From NCBI GenBank assembly GCA_903813345.2, contig CAIIXF020000008.1:24228822-24292821 (forward strand): 64,000 bases of DNA, given 5' to 3'. The notes below the pieces were generated by a model. That model searched no databases, had not been told where the DNA came from, and saw only the letters and a program-made list of their open reading frames with translations. Below are positions 35,332-46,593 of this stretch, piece by piece. The translations under genes were made by a program, and so were the position numbers. The stretch's first letter is position 1. The number at the start of each line of letters is the position of its first letter. The stretch comes from Owenia fusiformis (lineage: Eukaryota; Annelida; Polychaeta; Sabellida; Oweniidae).

Positions 35332-36121
35332 GATACCAAACTAGTTCTCACTACGTTTTCGAAAACGGGCTTCAACTGTGTACGAACGGACTGGACCTAC
35401 TAAGAACCGTTTGGGATCTATTTACAAACTTCATCGAACGTACTCGAACGGGTAGGTCCTCTAGAACTTAGACAATGCTCAAAATGTTCTCGTGGTCGTC
35501 ACGTTCTACTTAGAACGAGTGACAACGTACTAACGACGAGCGGGACGTACTACGAACGGAACCGTCGTACTTCAATCCTACTAGGGACGTTTTAACAACG
35601 AGTTGAACTGTCTGAGGACGTGTAGAGAACGAGGTAGAACTAATTGCAAACGGGTTTAAACTGATTAAGAACGTATTTAACACTGCTTATGAACGAGTTA
35701 GCAAAAATACAGCTATCACACCAAACAAGTTGCCACTGCGTTCTTCAAAACTGATTTGAAACTGTGTGCGAACGGAATGAACGTAGCTGCAACTTTCTAA
35801 TGTCTATTTACGAACTTTATGAACGTTCTCAGACGGGAATGTGATTTTAGAATTTTGAATCGATTCAAAATTCGATGGCGACCATGCCGTTCTGTACAGG
35901 TCATGTTGACCTTCTAGACTAAGGGGCGCGTTCTACGACGTTGCACACCGACGTGGTGCGACCTGAACGAACTGCGAACGAGATGGACGTATTGGAGACT
36001 GTTTAAGGACGAAGAAGCTAATTATTTCAGACATATTTCCCGACCACAGCCAGATTGAGCCCGTTTTACGACGTTTTCGTAGGACTGGCAAGAACGGGTA
36101 AGAACTAGTTTGGTGTGATAG
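35332..36121. mobile_element. Element family C, copy 2, inverted relative to copy 1
   Basis: This is a near-complete reverse complement of 34389-35174, so the two copies form a palindrome of about 1.7 kb. The spacer (35175-35331) contains further GTTTGGTGTGATA ends. A very short perfect palindrome (ACTAGTTTGGTGTGATACCA at its centre) lies at the junction near 35333. Confidence 0.75.
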
Positions 36122-36335
36122 GGGGGTACGGGACGCGTTATACGACGTTGCAAACCGACGTGGTGCGACCTGAACGAACTGCAAATGAGATGGACGTATT
36201 GACGACTGTTTATAAACGAAGTAGCTAATTATTTTAGACATATTTCCCGACAACAGCCAGATTGAGCCCGTTTTACGACGTTTTCGTAGGACTGGAAAGA
36301 ACGGGTAAGAACTAGTTTGGTGTGATAGGGGGTTA
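36122..36335. mobile_element. Element family C, truncated third copy
   Basis: It repeats the last roughly 210 bases of copy 2 in the same orientation (GACGTTGCA, CGACGTGGTGCGACCTGAAC, AACTAGTTTGGTGTGATA). It starts inside the element, so it is truncated. Confidence 0.75.
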
Positions 36336-36809
36336 ATAAGTCTGATCGATTTATTTCAACTATAAGGCGTTGGTGTCAACGGGAATCATTCTATTGAATA
36401 CTATGCCCGGGATACTACGCTGGCAATTTTGATTTCGATGCACTGTACACTTTCCATGGGCTTTAAATGATACTTTCCGAAGAAAATGATGCATGTCATA
36501 CATCCAAATATCTTACGAAGCGAGCTTATTGTCGGCCTACTTTGATAATTTTTTGGGAGGAGTGAAAAAATCTGTCGGTCTGAGGGACGATTTTTTAAAA
36601 GGTTTTAAGAAGCAGAAAAGTCAGGTTTATACTATCACCATTTGTAATATTCTGCCAAATACATAGTGGTCAAAAGTCCCCCCACTATCAGACTATTGGA
36701 TGTATTTTTTGAAAATGCAAGCCTCAAGTTATAGCGTTCTTCACTTGAAGGTAGATTGTAGTATGTTAAATAATACATGGATGAGTGAATAGCTTAGTCT
36801 AAAACATAC
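36336..36809 (-). other. Annexin intron, right part
   Basis: Non-coding, with no repeat recognised. It ends at the donor GTATGT of the next upstream exon. Confidence 0.4.
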
Positions 36810-37014
36810 TCTCTTTATATTTTTTCATAATCTCCTGGAGTTCTTCTGTTGATCTGGTAGCCACAATACCGTTTATAACAGCCTCATCAGTTCCCAGTTT
36901 GACCATACTCTGGTGGAGGCAGTGGGCATCGAACTCACGAGGTGACATCAGCAACCCCAGGACGATCTCATCAAAGGCACCGCCCAATTGTTCCTTTATC
37001 TCATCGACCAATTC
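36810..37014 (-). CDS. Annexin exon, end of repeat 1 and most of repeat 2
   Basis: The translation begins ELVDEIKEQLGGAFDEIVLG and continues LLMSPREFDAHCLHQSM to EELQEIMKKYKE. LVD..K..L.G.F...L..LM.P..FDA..L..AM...GTDE is unmistakable annexin repeat 1-2. The acceptor is GGTTACAACAG in phase 0. The donor is GTATGT in phase 1, which matches the next exon and resolves the apparent stop after KESMF. The loop reads MVKLGTDE where the family has MKGLGTDE, so the calcium loop of repeat 2 is altered but partly kept. Confidence 0.93.
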
Positions 37015-37169
37015 CTGTTGTAACCGAACAATAAGACAATTTTGTTATTCCAAATAATCGACAACATACACAATCGATGTACACTGTACAGTATATGTAC
37101 AATTCGATTGGGACGATTCATGAGTGTCAATGACAAAAATACCGAAGACTGAATGTTATTTTTGTTTAC

Positions 37170-37264
37170 CTTTTCATGCGTTTGTTTAAATATTTGCTGG
37201 ATTTGCTGTCGTTGGCCATTGTTCATTCCAGAAAGAATCTTTATCAGCGATTCCTCATCAGTAT
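37170..37264 (-). CDS. Annexin exon, repeat 1
   Basis: This 95-bp exon reads NTDEESLIKILSGMNNGQRQ and then QIQQIFKQTHEK, with the first codon split. It is the GTDE..I..IL..R...QRQ.I...YK helix pair of repeat 1. The acceptor is CGTTATTTTAG in phase 1 and the donor is GTAAAC in phase 0. A 95-bp exon at this place is also what I recall for vertebrate annexins. The loop reads KWNTDE instead of the G-x-G-T form, so the calcium loop of this repeat looks lost. The intron to the next exon is only 155 bp. Confidence 0.92.
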
Positions 37265-38189
37265 CTAAAATAACGATGAGTCAAATTATGAATTCTTCTC
37301 ACATCCGAAATCCTTCAATCCGTATTCACCCAGTCATTAATTCACACGTTCAAATTTGATCTTTCCATCACTGGCATGTAGCGATTATAGCGAAACTGAA
37401 TACTTTACTGAAATGTGTCGAAGTTAGACGTGTGGTGCGGAATTTAATATGCAGATGACCATCATTTCAATGTTATATTGTTTGTAGGCAAATTGAGATT
37501 AGGCCATGGGAGAATTTGTTTCACGCATACATAAAGCATAACGCATTCAAGGGTCACATTTATCATTAAACCAATAACTCAAACATATGACCTTGTACAC
37601 CGACCACCTCTTGAAATTAATCCAGGCCGATTTCACCGAATGCAAACGGTGATATATAAAAGAAACATATTCAAGCATGACCACGTCCCAACTTCTTTTG
37701 TTTTATTTACAACTAAGCTATGACTGCAGTCCATTCAGTGTTGCGTATCGAACCTTGTTTATTATAAAAATAGTGCAACAACAAGCAGAATTCACACATT
37801 TACCTTATACTTATTCTCAACTGAAGACATTGAATTTATCAATACATCATAGGTATCTTAACATGCAGAATACGAAAATAGGGGCCTAGGCCCAACTTTG
37901 TATGAATTTTATGAGAATAATCTGATTTTAGAGAAATGAAAAGAAAAATGTCCACACCCTACACAAAAGATGTATGGTTCCCCAGGAATACGTATGTGTT
38001 GCTTGTATATTAGAATCGTATTCCAGTTACAGAAAGAAGTACATATCATGATAAACTATATATATACGTATATCGTTTATTATCCTATGACAAGAAGAGA
38101 CTGAGTAGAGAATAAAAATAAAAAGATTTAAAAATTCAAAAAAGAAATATTAATAGAAAACTACTTGGTATATGATAAAGCAGATATGT
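37265..38189 (-). other. Annexin intron, left part
   Basis: AT-rich and non-coding. The 70-codon open frame at 37677-37889 has no motif and no flanking splice sites. Confidence 0.35.
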
Positions 38190-38960
38190 GCGGTCGGTTT
38201 GGATATGGGATTTATCCCTCGTGAGATATGCATGTCTACCTTCGATCCCTACGGTCCATCAAGTAGATATAGAGATTATCCTATATGAGGTTCAGGATAT
38301 TGGGATTATCCCGAGGCCAATATAATATATCTGCCCGAGGGCCGTAGGTCCCGAGGGTAGATATATTATATTGGCCAAGGGATAATCCAAATATCCTGAA
38401 CCGACTATAGGATGATCTGTTTATCCCATACCAATCACATTGTTCAATTTGCCAAAGTTCAGAAACGTTGCAACCAACCGTGGAATATTCTTAAAATATT
38501 CATGTCCAGTTTTGTATTCCTGTTTCTTTCCTATTCAAATCTTTGATTATTAACGCCGGTACACTGCTCCTTCCCTTCTTTAAAGCATCAAACAGGTCGA
38601 GATTGTTTGCGTTTTTCTCCATTGTCGTTTACAGTATGCGAACGTTACAAAAAAGAACCAATACGGGAACAGCGATTATGACGTAGCGGGCAGATATAGT
38701 ATATCTGCCCGCTCGGAGCGGGACGTAAAGCTATATCTGCCCGCTGATGAAAATATAAGTTTTTACAAACCGGCTTTATGTACCCGTAACACGTCCAAGT
38801 ATGGGATAAAAGTTTTTACCAACCGGCTTTATGTACCTGTTACATGTCCAAGTATAGGATAAATGCATATATCCTTCTGGATAAACCACATATCCAAAGC
38901 GTCCTGGTACATAACTCTTAGTTATATATGCGATAAATAAGCTTTTTATCCCATGTTAGT
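38190..38960. repeat. Cluster of short palindromes and direct repeats
   Basis: The strongest palindrome is about 38270-38416, with GGCCAATATAATATATCTGC pairing across a turn near 38345. Near 38690-38757 GCGGGCAGATATA pairs with TATATCTGCCCGC. At 38755-38880 about 60 bases (TTTTTAC.AACCGGCTTTATG, GTCCAAGTAT) are repeated directly. All share GGGATA/TATCCC and GCAGATATA words, suggesting one fold-back family. Confidence 0.7.
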
Positions 38961-41344
38961 CATAACTCTCTTTGCAAATCATTAGATCAATATAATTTTT
39001 TTCGAATTTGAAGTTGAAGTACACTGTATGATGAAGACCTGGGGATGAAGAAAATGATCTTGTTTATTCTAGTTACAGGATCTTGGCGCAGTTTATCGCA
39101 AATGCAGGGACATCAGCCCGGGGACATAAATTATATTCATTGATGTTTCATGAATGAAGTTCAGGGTTGTATTATACACAAACGTGTTTCAAATCCTAGT
39201 TTTATGCACTTACAACTCAAAACATATATAAACTGTGTACATGTAGTCACGGAGAATATTCAGTGTGTAATATATTCAACAAGATTAGTTCATTTAATGG
39301 AATGGCACACTCGAGGACTGCTTAAATTCATTGTGAAGCTACTGGTATTTAAATTCAAGTCCCGATTCAAGTATTGAAAATATCCATTGTCACTGATGTT
39401 TCGTTATCATATGTAGACTATCATTTAAATTTGTTCATCCATATTGTACTGTTTGCTGTTTGCCTGCAACGGACGTATAGAAGCTGATTGAGCAAGGCCG
39501 TCTAATGCAAATGTACGACGTGTAAGGCCAGAACAAAGGCGAATGAACACTGTAATATCAGGAAAGTGATCAGTCCCATAATTTAAAATCAGGCTCTTAT
39601 CTTGAGATTTAACGGTTCTTCTAACGACACTCTATCAGCAACATATCGTGTTACAAATGCACCCACACGAAATTAAATCCAACTATTACTTGATATAAAC
39701 TTGATATATGACTGCTCTTTCAGTTGAGTATAAATGTTGATAAACGTACACGGAAGCCAACACATACACGTGCAGTCGATTCAATTTTCAGTTCAGTGTA
39801 AGAGTAAGTGCCCGGATATCGAAGCTCTAACGTTTAAAGTTTAAATCATTCACGTAGTATCTGGTTTTATTGCGTGTAGAATTTATCGATATCAGGGCCG
39901 CTACATGCCAGTGTCCATATTCATTCTTATTCATTCCCGATTACAGCCTCCCCCCATTACAAGGTGAACCCCTTCACTATAATATATTTACCCTTAAACT
40001 GGCATCCACTATCTCGTTCACGATCACAATTTGATAGTATATAATATAATGTGAATAGGACAGGTGGAATATTTTGGAGTTATGACAAAAAGTATGATTT
40101 TTCGGTAACAAAAATAATGGCCTCCATTTTGAAACGAGGTGAGCTTTGAGACGCCTGACGGTTGCTTGATAAGGCTTTTTCATGTTTTTAATTTCTAACG
40201 TCGTGCAAAGAAACCTGTTATCGGAGCAAGGTATATAATTAAGATCGTTATCTGTCGCTGAAAACGTGTACACTTTTATTAGTCATATGACGATATTTGA
40301 AATAAAGAGTTCTTATTGGTTAAACTGGTTTTGGTAGAGTTGACTTTTATGTGTGAGTTGTACAAGGTTGATTTCGTCAGTTGACCAGAGGGCCGGATAC
40401 GATGAAGACTATGTGAATGTGGCTTCTTGTTGGATGTTTGGATTTTGGACCATGCTTTGTTGAGTCTTGAATATTTGATACTAGAGTTGATATACGGAAG
40501 TACATTAGGTATAGTACAACGAGGTACGCCTTTGTCTTTATCGCTAGTATAGTTGTTTGAGATCAAATACTTGATAATGTTAGATGTACAGTGCTGACAG
40601 TAAATAATAAAGGGTGGGTTTTCAAACTAAACAGAGTGCTCCTACCAAAATGGATTAGCCTATATACCCCTGACACTCTTATCTGATAGATGGAATGCAC
40701 AAATAAAACAAAAGTTTTGCTATTATAGGTAAAAAGTTCTCTTAAATTTCGAAGTGATTTTACCTGTTAATTCTGTCACTAGTCCGCCATTTTTGCGGAA
40801 GTTACACTGAAACACAAACTCCATGGAACGAAACGAAATCACTAGAAAATAACATGGCACACATCGTTCACATGCGCGGTAGTTTAAACCAATCAGATTC
40901 TTTGATTATTTTGCGCACATGAATTATTTGCTTCTGAGCACTTACCATTAAAACCTAACCACAATAAACAAACCTGGCGGAGATTTTCGTGACAAATGCA
41001 TTATGCATACGCTGGTATGCATAAATTGAATCTAAATATGGTTCGAACCTGAAATTGCTTTTAAATATTTTGTACGTATTCGGTTTGCGACATTGGTCGG
41101 AATTCAATGATTTCCTAATTAATCTTCAAAACCAATTTTTGATTTACAAACAACTTCGGATGCGTCAATAGTATATTGTTTTACATCAAGTATTATTGAT
41201 GTTGCTGGGAGTATCTCCTGAAAACGATACTACCTCTAATTTATCCATTACACTTTTAAAATTCAGCATCCACGATGACTTGTTGTTCTTTGATAGGTCA
41301 TTAGATGTAGTGCTTCTGATAATAAGATGTATGACATATTTAAC
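38961..41344 (-). other. Annexin intron, central part, no gene recognised
   Basis: AT-rich sequence. Two open frames on the minus strand (39977-40273 and 40279-40566) encode about 95 residues each without a motif that I recognise. They could be exons or repeat debris. Their flanks show no consensus splice sites that would tie them to the annexin. Confidence 0.3.
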
Positions 41345-41440
41345 ATGTGACTATAGAAATTAGTAACTTGTTTAAATATATTTATATAGTGGGTATTTCC
41401 CAAGCTCTCCATAAATTGCTGAATTTGTTGATTTTTTATT
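41345..41440 (-). pseudogene. LINE fragment, part 1 (split by Tc1)
   Basis: On the minus strand the translation reads KKSTNSAIYGELGKYPLYKY. This equals ATNMAVYGELGRYPLF in the LINE at 52767-55078. It stops at the TA where the Tc1 element begins and continues in the same frame on the other side (43059-43262). Confidence 0.8.
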
Positions 41441-41442
41441 TA

Positions 41443-43056
41443 CACTGTTGCTCATAAATATGGAATATTTTACAGATACGAACTGTTCGATGGAATTTCT
41501 ACAAAATGATAACATTTTGATGAAAATTTGTAATGTGTTCTCAATTCCCTCATCAGTTTTGTAAAACATTTATGGTTGATTAAACTTGTATTCACTCAGG
41601 TGACCCAATGACCTCATGATATTGGTAACTTGAAAGAGTTCCAAATCTTAGTTGTAATCATTGTGCACATTTTATAAAAATTTAATTTAGAGTTGGAAGA
41701 GTTTTTGGAAGGCATGCCCCATAGAATAAGCGAAAAGAGCATGACAGGTCATAGGAATGGCGCTCTCTCGCATGAAACAAACTGCCATTGCCAGGACCCT
41801 AGGGGTGTGTCAGGAACAGTCTCTAAAATTTGGAGTGGTACCAAAGGCACTGGAATATGACTCCAGGCCACAGCAATAGTAGCCCTAGAGAGAAAAATGT
41901 AAGAAAAGACCACCACCTGCTGCATTTAGGTCATCAAAATCGCTTTAAGACAACCAGTAGTCTACGAGATGAATGGCTGTCTCACCTCAAAACCCGTGTT
42001 CCAGAGCTATAGACAACCAGTGATTTCTTTATAACGGATGCAGGGCCATGAGACCTTTCAAGAGACCACAGCTTACTGATCATAACAAAGAAAGGTGCCT
42101 TCAATTGCCAGGAAAGCACCAAAACGTTGGACCTAATCTTTGGGGTCATATGACAGCATGTGAAGAAATAAGATGTGTCCTCCACAAAGTTTATAATTGT
42201 TTTCGTTTCTGTCGTAGACCAGGGGAAAGAGACAATAAGGACACTTACTGATGTGGCAGTCCATGAAGGCGACCCTGTTTATGTTTGGAGCAGTATTACA
42301 GAGGTTGTTTGGAGCAGCACTACAGAAATTGCACCCCCTTGTGATTTCCAAACATAATTTCAGAGTAAATTGACCTTTTGGACCTCCATCAAGTACCACA
42401 TGTAAACAGAGTGTTTTGGGGCAACATTCAACTGCAGAATGATCATGCTGTTGCATATGCTAGTGGCATTGTGTTGAATTACATCAGGGCATGGCAATGT
42501 GGACCAGCTACCATGGGCACAAAAGTCCGCCAACCAGGCTAATGCAGAGCATATGTGGGACGACCTTGGAAATGAGATTCGTGACTTGGACCCCCACCTC
42601 AAAATTTAGACACGTTACGCACTGCCAATATTGAGGAATGGGGCCTTATTTCACTTTGAAAGGTCAGATGTTTCATTCAATGCTGGTCCAGTAGGGTTGA
42701 TGCTCAGATTGTAGCACAAAGAGGACATAACACATATTAGTGCTATCATTGGATAGAGGATACTTCAATCTTCATGACCAGATGTTTATTTTGTTTGATC
42801 TGTTTTACATGACGATTTGGATCGGGGTGTTTTGAAAATTCAAAAATTCTTAGCGTACCCCTGTTTAAGTAACAGTAATTTTCTAAACTTAAATGTTAAT
42901 ATTTTTCTCTAAATATCTTGATTTGTAGGTGAAATATGTGGTTATGATTTGCCGAGAAAATAAATGTCTGAGCCAACTCAAAATAAATGTTCTCTTACTC
43001 CAAACTTTGAATTATGAGCTGCCAAAACTAATATTCCATATTTATGAGCAACAGTG
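41443..43056 (+). mobile_element. Tc1-like transposon with TA target duplication
   Basis: The ends CACTGTTGCTCATAAATATG and its inverted copy (29 bases or so, near-perfect) are flanked by TA at 41441-41442 and 43057-43058. The total is 1614 bp, the usual Tc1 length. A decayed transposase is inside on the plus strand. The element was inserted into a LINE fragment whose reading frame is continuous across the empty site. Confidence 0.92.
41745..42740 (+). pseudogene. Tc1-like transposase pseudogene
   Basis: Pieces in several frames match Tc1-like transposases. RFKTTSSLRDEWLSHLKTRV lies near 41940-42000, in the DNA-binding region. VLNYIRAWQCGPATMGTKVR lies near 42470-42530, around the second catalytic region. 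EHMWDDLGNEIRDLDPHLK lies near 42547-42605, which is the IEH(M/L)WD(E/D)LG block with the last catalytic acidic residue. RVDAQIVAQRGHNTY-like residues near 42690-42735 form the C-terminus. Stops and at least three frameshifts separate them, so it is dead. Confidence 0.85.
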
Positions 43057-43058
43057 TA

Positions 43059-43262
43059 CTTTAAGAATATATTTACAAAAAGATAACAGAAGTTTCTCAG
43101 ATGGAAATCGTCTGCCATTTGTAAACCATTCATTCCAATCTTTTGTAGAAAAGTAATTCGACATGCCCCATATTTCGGATCCATATAAGATTATTGGAAC
43201 TACCAATTGTTCAAAAATCTTTATCCCTATTGAAGGTTTTAAACTAGTATCGCCTAGTGACC
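43059..43262 (-). pseudogene. LINE fragment, part 2 (split by Tc1)
   Basis: Read on the minus strand this gives SLKPSIGIKIFEQLVVPIIL and YGSEIWGMSNYF, then FPSEKLLLSFCKYILKVN. These match GLKLFDQMIKPICLYGAEIW and FPSEKLNISFSKFLLG of the LINE at 52767-55078. Without the Tc1 element, the frame continues into NKKSTNSAIYGELG. The fragment is short at both ends and cannot be active. Confidence 0.82.
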
Positions 43263-43637
43263 TTTTGATTTTATAAATATGAATTTTATACTGTATGAAT
43301 GTATTGTTTTATGTTGTGAATAAAAATTTGATGTTGTAAACCGTGTTGATTTTATCCGGTTGTTATCCTTGTAAATACCCTCTGTCCTTTGTTCCTTTTC
43401 TCAGCTATATTTTCAATACCATCTCAATACCCCCTATTAAGGTCTCATTACAATGGGAATAAGACTACTTTGAATAGGCGAGGCAAATATTTAAGGTTTA
43501 AGGTAACATAATACTATCGTAAGACCTCATTTTCACGCGTTCAACTGAAAAGGCCAAACCTTAGTATGACTTTAGCATTGGCTATGATGTTTTGAAACGA
43601 ATCGCCCATAGGCCTATATATTTATAAATGCACTTAC
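43263..43637 (-). other. Annexin intron, right end
   Basis: Non-coding and AT-rich. Nothing is recognised before the donor GTAAGT at 43632-43637. Confidence 0.4.
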
Positions 43638-43731
43638 TCCACTTCCCAATTGCTTCTTTAACCTCTTCACAACACCTCTCAGCATTGAAGTTGGGGTCCG
43701 CTCTGATAGTGCCTTCAGTTGGAACAACCTC
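43638..43731 (-). CDS. Annexin exon, start of repeat 1
   Basis: The translation reads EVVPTEGTIRADPNFNAERC and CEEVKEAIGKW, followed by the first base of a split Asn codon. GTIR....F.AE.....L..A is the usual opening of annexin repeat 1, following the variable N-terminal region. The acceptor is TTGTGTTTTAG in phase 0 and the donor is GTAAGT in phase 1. The upstream coding partner must end in phase 0; the large exon at 58684-61915 does. No start codon lies in this exon, so the protein begins further upstream. Confidence 0.88.
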
Positions 43732-46240
43732 CTAAAACACAACAGCCGTTTATCAACTCTCAAAGACCAATAAAACAATTTATGCATAATTATTTAGATG
43801 AGGAGATTATGAACTCCGTAAGAGTGGTACTTGGAGATCTTCACGACGGTCATACTGCAAAAGATAAAGAATTGCTTTTCATAATCCCGCCGAACCATAC
43901 TAGTATGTATTGTCCTACGTGTTTAGATTTACGTGATCCAATTAAGCTCTGCTTTATACCATTTTGGAATCCGTGAGACTGCGACCACCTTCGATTAACA
44001 TCAACTACTGCCACTACTTCTGACATTAAACTCGCTCAACGCCAAGTACCTCAACTGAATCAATACAATATTTCTGCCGCATAATAACTTGATTTCGCAT
44101 TTGTTTGAATATCTATCTAAAATCTATATCTCGTATTGTGCCTCCTGTATCAAATCTCATCATTCGTCTATTGTTTTGGACCCAATGTGAATTACTTTTC
44201 ATATTTTGGTCTTTCTACGCTTGCTGCTTTGTGTGATTATTGTAGTGTATGAGACGTTTTAAAGCGATCTTGTTGAAATTTTATATGCGAATACTTAGAA
44301 ACATACTTTTCTATGACAGTCTGGCTAATATGCGGTCACTTTAAAAAATGGCGACCATTTTAGGTGTGTTATTTTACGTTTTTTGCTAGAAACTGAAAAA
44401 GCAGTTGAGTGAGTTTATATGTGAATAATTCGAAGAATATATAAACGCTGTCTAATGACAATCTTGCTTATAGGCCAAATTAAATTTTGTATGTTATACC
44501 TTTTTGGAATGTACTGAAAACCTTCGACCTTCGAACTACAACTTATTGGTGTCAAGAACTTTTTAGAATGTATTTTAGTAAAAACTCTTCCCATCTCCAG
44601 TCCAGTCCAGTAGTCCAGTGGCGGATCCAGAAATTAACAAGGGGGGCAAAGGATCTAGTGCACCCTCCATTATGATCTCCCCATGAACAAAAATAAATTC
44701 ATCTGATTTTTCAAAATAATTATACTGCTTTTATCATTACATTTATATTAGGTAGTAAGCTAGCACCCAAAAATGTATTAGTTCGTGAACAAATTGAAAT
44801 TACTTGTTTCTTATGTATTTTTATGTGATACTTCAGAAAATGTTTGTCTGACGCGCCGTATCCGGGGCGAAAGTTGTCAAATTGGCGTTTTCGACCCTAA
44901 AATGGAAAATTACAGGGGGTACTTTATCATCATAGAATAAATCATTCAGTTGGTCTTAAATCATCATAATAATTTTATGGGGAGTTGATTGGATCATGCT
45001 GAGGTAGTATGTTAAGTTTCAATCACCTGTCACTCATGGTTGTCATGGAAACCACAATTTTCATTGAAAAATCCTTAATTTTGGCAAAACCTGTACAGGT
45101 ACATAATATAGAATGTGGATTTTTTTCAAATCAACAGATATAAGAATATTTTAGCACACCCAAAATTGCCAGGGAAGTTCAAGCATTTGTTTAAGCATAA
45201 AGGATATTGCAATTTATATAATTGGTAAGTGTCAAAGACCATACTACTACATAAGTGATCAAAAGTGGGCGTCGCCCCCATATTAGTAAATGAATGCCAT
45301 TCTCTGAAAAGACAGAGTTTAACTTGACTTTTGAGATACATTTATATTGAAGTTCTTTGAATATACTTAATATCATGCATTTCTGGTAAATATAATGTAC
45401 TAGTACATCTAAGTGTAAAAGTTGTTGCATGGGAAGCGGGGGGGGGGTGGTAGTAACAGAATTTGGATGGGGCAGAGCTAATCAGCCTTGGTATAATTCT
45501 GATTTATATAGTTCTGGATTTTCCAAGGTTACATCTTCTGGGTCTTCTTCATTTTCATTTCAATAGGGCCTATATGGGTACTACATTTTACATGATTGGT
45601 GCCAAAGACCATACCATTACATAGGTGATCAAAAGTAGGCAGCATCACCTTCATAATAGTAGATGATTACCATTCTCTATAAATGCAGGGTTTAAGTAGA
45701 ATTTTCGATATATATATATATTTATCATTTATACTTCTTTGATTATATACTTAATATCAACCATTTCAGGTAAATAATGTACATCTCACTGGTGTCAGTT
45801 GAGAAGATATTTATAGTTTTCAATGACTTAAGCTACTTTATAGTTGATGTAATACTTTGATATTTGAACTAAACCAGGCTTATATGGCATATACCATCGC
45901 TCGATACTGACCAGTGACACCTGAGTTTTATAGTTATTGCATGAGAGGCAGGTTGAGAGAGGGGGGGGGGGGTGGGCTAGTAATAGAAACTGGAAGGGGG
46001 CAGCGCTAATCAGCTTCAAGTATAAATCTCATAATACTTCGTTCTGGATTTACTAAGGAACATGTACATCTTCTAGGTCTTCTTAATATTCATCTCAATA
46101 TATAGGATATTACAATAAACATGATAGGTTAGTGTCCAAGACCAAACAATTACATAAGTGATCAAAAGTGGGAATCATCCCAACAACAGTATATGGTTCA
46201 TTCTCTACAAACAGAGGTCAACTTGAGTTTTAAGATCATC

Positions 46241-46443
46241 CAGTGATCTCCCCAGGATTTCTTCTCAGGTGGGTACCAAATTTTCATTTTCACAATTCAG
46301 ACCAAAATTGGTCAAAATATGCCAATTTTTCATGATTTTCTCACTTTCATGTGGGTGCATATGGATTTTCAGGTGGGTGCAAACATATTTTCAAAATCTA
46401 AGGTGGGTGCTGCACCCACTTGCTTATGCTTGGAAGATCACTG
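46241..46443. mobile_element. Small MITE-like element in the palindrome
   Basis: CAGTGATCT at 46241-46249 and AGATCACTG at 46435-46443 are perfect inverted ends around a 200-bp segment with repeated AGGTGGGTGC words. No counterpart is evident in the right arm, so it may be a later insertion. Confidence 0.45.
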
Positions 46444-46480
46444 TCATCTATACTTCAATTATTTAAGAAATATAGACTGA

Positions 46481-46593
46481 AGAGCAGGTGTTATATTGAC
46501 AAATATACTCCACATGGCTAGGCAAGGGAGTGAGGGGTTCGAAAACTTTTTTACCTAGCCCTAAGGGGTCATTGTCAATATCACGCCTGCTCT
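46481..46593. repeat. Hairpin with 20-bp inverted ends
   Basis: AGAGCAGGTGTTATATTGAC at 46481-46500 pairs with 46574-46593, with two mismatches. Inside, CTAGGCAAGGG and CCCTAAGGGG lie near a loop. This is probably a small fold-back element. Confidence 0.65.

Noticed and set aside
35933-36253. A 106-codon minus-strand open frame with an internal repeat (RKRRKTGSIWLWSGNMSEII and similar)
   Set aside because: It spans the junction of two copies of repeat family C, and the internal repetition is that of the element. No protein family is recognised.
36799-36809. An apparent stop codon ending the annexin at KYKESMF
   Set aside because: The GTATGT at 36804-36809 on the minus strand is a donor. Splicing to 33677 gives KKYKEKYSRHL, the expected annexin continuation, so the stop is intronic.
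40279-40566. A 95-codon minus-strand open frame, possible extra annexin or unrelated exon
   Set aside because: No annexin motif and no convincing splice sites were seen, and the annexin phases are already continuous from 43638 to 37264 without it. I leave it as unassigned.
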